Shown here: positions 62,729 to 64,000 of the stretch, in pieces
Layout: the number at the start of each line of letters is the position of its first letter
How positions within the stretch are numbered: the first letter of the stretch is position 1
NCBI RefSeq assembly: GCF_014656075.1
Contig: NZ_BNBS01000006.1
Coordinates: 1-64,000 of the forward strand
Source: Streptomyces hydrogenans
GTDB taxonomy: Bacteria; Actinomycetota; Actinomycetes; Streptomycetales; Streptomycetaceae
Length of the DNA stretch: 64,000 bases
Direction of reading: 5' to 3'
Translations under genes and position numbers: made by a program
The notes under the pieces: generated by a model
What the model saw: only the letters and a program-made list of their open reading frames with translations
Told to the model about the DNA's origin: nothing
The model's database searches: none

Positions 62729-63045
62729 TGGCCGAGATCACCAGCAAGACCTTCACGGACCCGCGCGACGTCCTCGTCAAGCCGGTTGTCTCCGAGAAGA
62801 GCTACGCCCTGCTCGACGAGAACAAGTACACGTTCATCGTCGCGCCCGGCTCCAACAAGACCCAGATCAAGCAGGCCGTCGAAGCGGTCTTCTCGGTCAA
62901 GGTCACCGGGGTCAACACGATCAACCGCCAGGGCAAGCGCAAGCGCACCCGCACCGGTTTCGGCAAGCGCGCCAACACCAAGCGCGCCATCGTGACCCTT
63001 GCTGAGGGCAACCGAATCGACATCTTCGGCGGCCCGACCGCCTGA
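62728..63045 (+). CDS. rplW: 50S ribosomal protein L23
   Basis: A 105-residue L23 ([20 protein letters not shown]), which sits at the peptide exit and binds signal recognition particle and trigger factor. The basic loop [20 protein letters not shown] is intact. It overlaps rplD by one base. Confidence 0.97.
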   Translation: MAEITSKTFTDPRDVLVKPVVSEKSYALLDENKYTFIVAPGSNKTQIKQAVEAVFSVKVTGVNTINRQGKRKRTRTGFGKRANTKRAIVTLAEGNRIDIFGGPTA

Positions 63046-63084
63046 CGGCGGTCGAGTCGTCCGATATCGGACGAGGACTGAGAA

Positions 63085-63921
63085 ATGGGTATCCGCAAGT
63101 ACAAGCCGACTACGCCGGGCCGTCGTGGCTCCTCCGTAGCCGACTTCGTCGAGATCACGCGGTCCACGCCGGAGAAGTCGCTGGTCCGCCCCCTGCACAG
63201 CAAGGGCGGCCGTAACAACACCGGCCGGATCACCGTTCGCCACCAGGGTGGTGGACACAAGCGCGCCTACCGCGTGATCGACTTCCGTCGTCACGACAAG
63301 GACGGCGTGCCGGCCAAGGTCGCTCACATCGAGTACGACCCGAACCGCACCGCGCGCATCGCGCTGCTCCACTACATGGACGGCGAGAAGCGCTACATCA
63401 TCGCTCCCAAGGGTCTGACGCAGGGTGACCGCGTCGAGAACGGCCCGGGCGCGGACATCAAGCCCGGCAACAACCTGGCGCTCCGCAACATCCCGGTCGG
63501 TACCACGATCCACGCGATCGAGCTCCGTCCCGGTGGCGGCGCCAAGTTCGCCCGCTCCGCGGGTGCCTCCGTGCAGCTGCTGGCGAAGGAGGGCACGATG
63601 GCCCACCTTCGTATGCCGTCCGGTGAGATCCGTCTGGTCGACGCCCGCTGCCGCGCCACCATCGGCGAGGTCGGCAACGCCGAGCAGTCGAACATCAACT
63701 GGGGCAAGGCCGGCCGCAAGCGCTGGCTGGGCGTCCGTCCGACCGTTCGCGGTGTGGCGATGAACCCGGTTGACCACCCGCACGGTGGTGGTGAGGGCAA
63801 GACCTCCGGTGGTCGCCACCCGGTCTCCCCGTGGGGTCAGAAGGAGGGTCGTACTCGCTCGCCGAAGAAGGCTTCGAGCAAGTACATCGTCCGCCGCCGC
63901 AAGACGAACAAGAAGCGCTAG
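63085..63921 (+). CDS. rplB: 50S ribosomal protein L2
   Basis: A 278-residue L2, needed for subunit association and peptidyl transfer. It begins [20 protein letters not shown]. The conserved His of the [18 protein letters not shown] segment is present. It is followed 12 bases later by rpsS. Confidence 0.98.
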   Translation: MGIRKYKPTTPGRRGSSVADFVEITRSTPEKSLVRPLHSKGGRNNTGRITVRHQGGGHKRAYRVIDFRRHDKDGVPAKVAHIEYDPNRTARIALLHYMDGEKRYIIAPKGLTQGDRVENGPGADIKPGNNLALRNIPVGTTIHAIELRPGGGAKFARSAGASVQLLAKEGTMAHLRMPSGEIRLVDARCRATIGEVGNAEQSNINWGKAGRKRWLGVRPTVRGVAMNPVDHPHGGGEGKTSGGRHPVSPWGQKEGRTRSPKKASSKYIVRRRKTNKKR

Positions 63922-63933
63922 GAGCGGGTTTAG

Positions 63934-64000
63934 ATGCCGCGCAGTCTCAAGAAGGGACCCTTCGTCGACGGCCACCTCATCAAGAAGGTGGACGCTCAGA
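63934..64000 (+). CDS. rpsS: 30S ribosomal protein S19, partial
   Basis: The first 22 codons (MPRSLKKGPFVDGHLIKKVD plus Ala-Gln) are present before the window ends. ATG 63934 follows GGAGCG. The remainder lies beyond the right edge. Confidence 0.95.
   Translation, partial: MPRSLKKGPFVDGHLIKKVDAQ

Overview
The window is high-GC actinobacterial DNA, almost certainly Streptomyces. The evidence is very high third-position GC, frequent GTG and TTG starts with strong AGGAGG-type ribosome binding sites, and the gene order rpmG, maoC pair, murB, add, aspC, tRNA-Trp, secE-nusG, rplK-rplA, rplJ-rplL, rpoB-rpoC, rpsL-rpsG-fusA-tuf and rpsJ-rplC-rplD-rplW-rplB-rpsS. No species is assigned.

Layout. Positions 1-8.5 kb hold housekeeping and regulatory genes: an AidB-type acyl-CoA dehydrogenase, a YihY-type membrane protein, an AraC regulator, a VOC protein, rsgA, an Ada/AlkA-like protein, a DUF456-type membrane protein and a TrmB/LuxR-type regulator. 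A very large secreted subtilase follows (8.7-12.5 kb). Two genes truncated against each other (12.6-13.7 kb) look like a deletion scar. From 13.9 to 33.6 kb lie tRNA-Thr, tRNA-Met, rpmG, the dehydratase pair, murB, an oxidoreductase/TetR pair with tandem operators, add, aspC, tRNA-Trp, secE, nusG, L11, L1, a lipoprotein, the L10 leader, L10, L7/L12, RpoB and RpoC. From 52.8 kb the str operon (rpsL, rpsG, fusA, tuf), gdhA, a YciI/ECF sigma pair and the start of the S10 operon (to a partial rpsS) complete the window.

The unusual part is 33.6-52.2 kb, between rpoC and rpsL. It contains a nearly complete set of siphophage-type tail genes but no recognisable portal, capsid, terminase or integrase. 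On the minus strand are a tail terminator-like protein, a tail tube protein, a tail assembly chaperone with a probable -1 frameshift extension, three tape-measure-like proteins, a Dit-like distal tail protein, three paralogous fibre/receptor-binding-like proteins (the middle one with an in-frame amber codon), a Gp37/Tal-like protein, an amidase endolysin and two holin-like membrane proteins. A near-consensus actinobacterial LexA box sits in the divergent region inside the cluster. A WhiB-like protein, a Cys-rich protein, a small HTH protein and an XRE-type regulator lie at the upstream end, and related palindromes overlap likely promoters. The simplest reading is a domesticated, DNA-damage-inducible, non-contractile phage-tail-like particle (F-type tailocin-like) with its own lysis cassette. 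Killing activity and particle formation are inferred, not shown.

Working together: the core genes are the transcription and translation machinery of rapid growth, with recognisable promoters, terminators and the L10 leader attenuator. The tail cluster is bounded by rpoC and rpsL but appears to have its own SOS and XRE control. The other accessory genes are regulator/effector pairs typical of streptomycetes.
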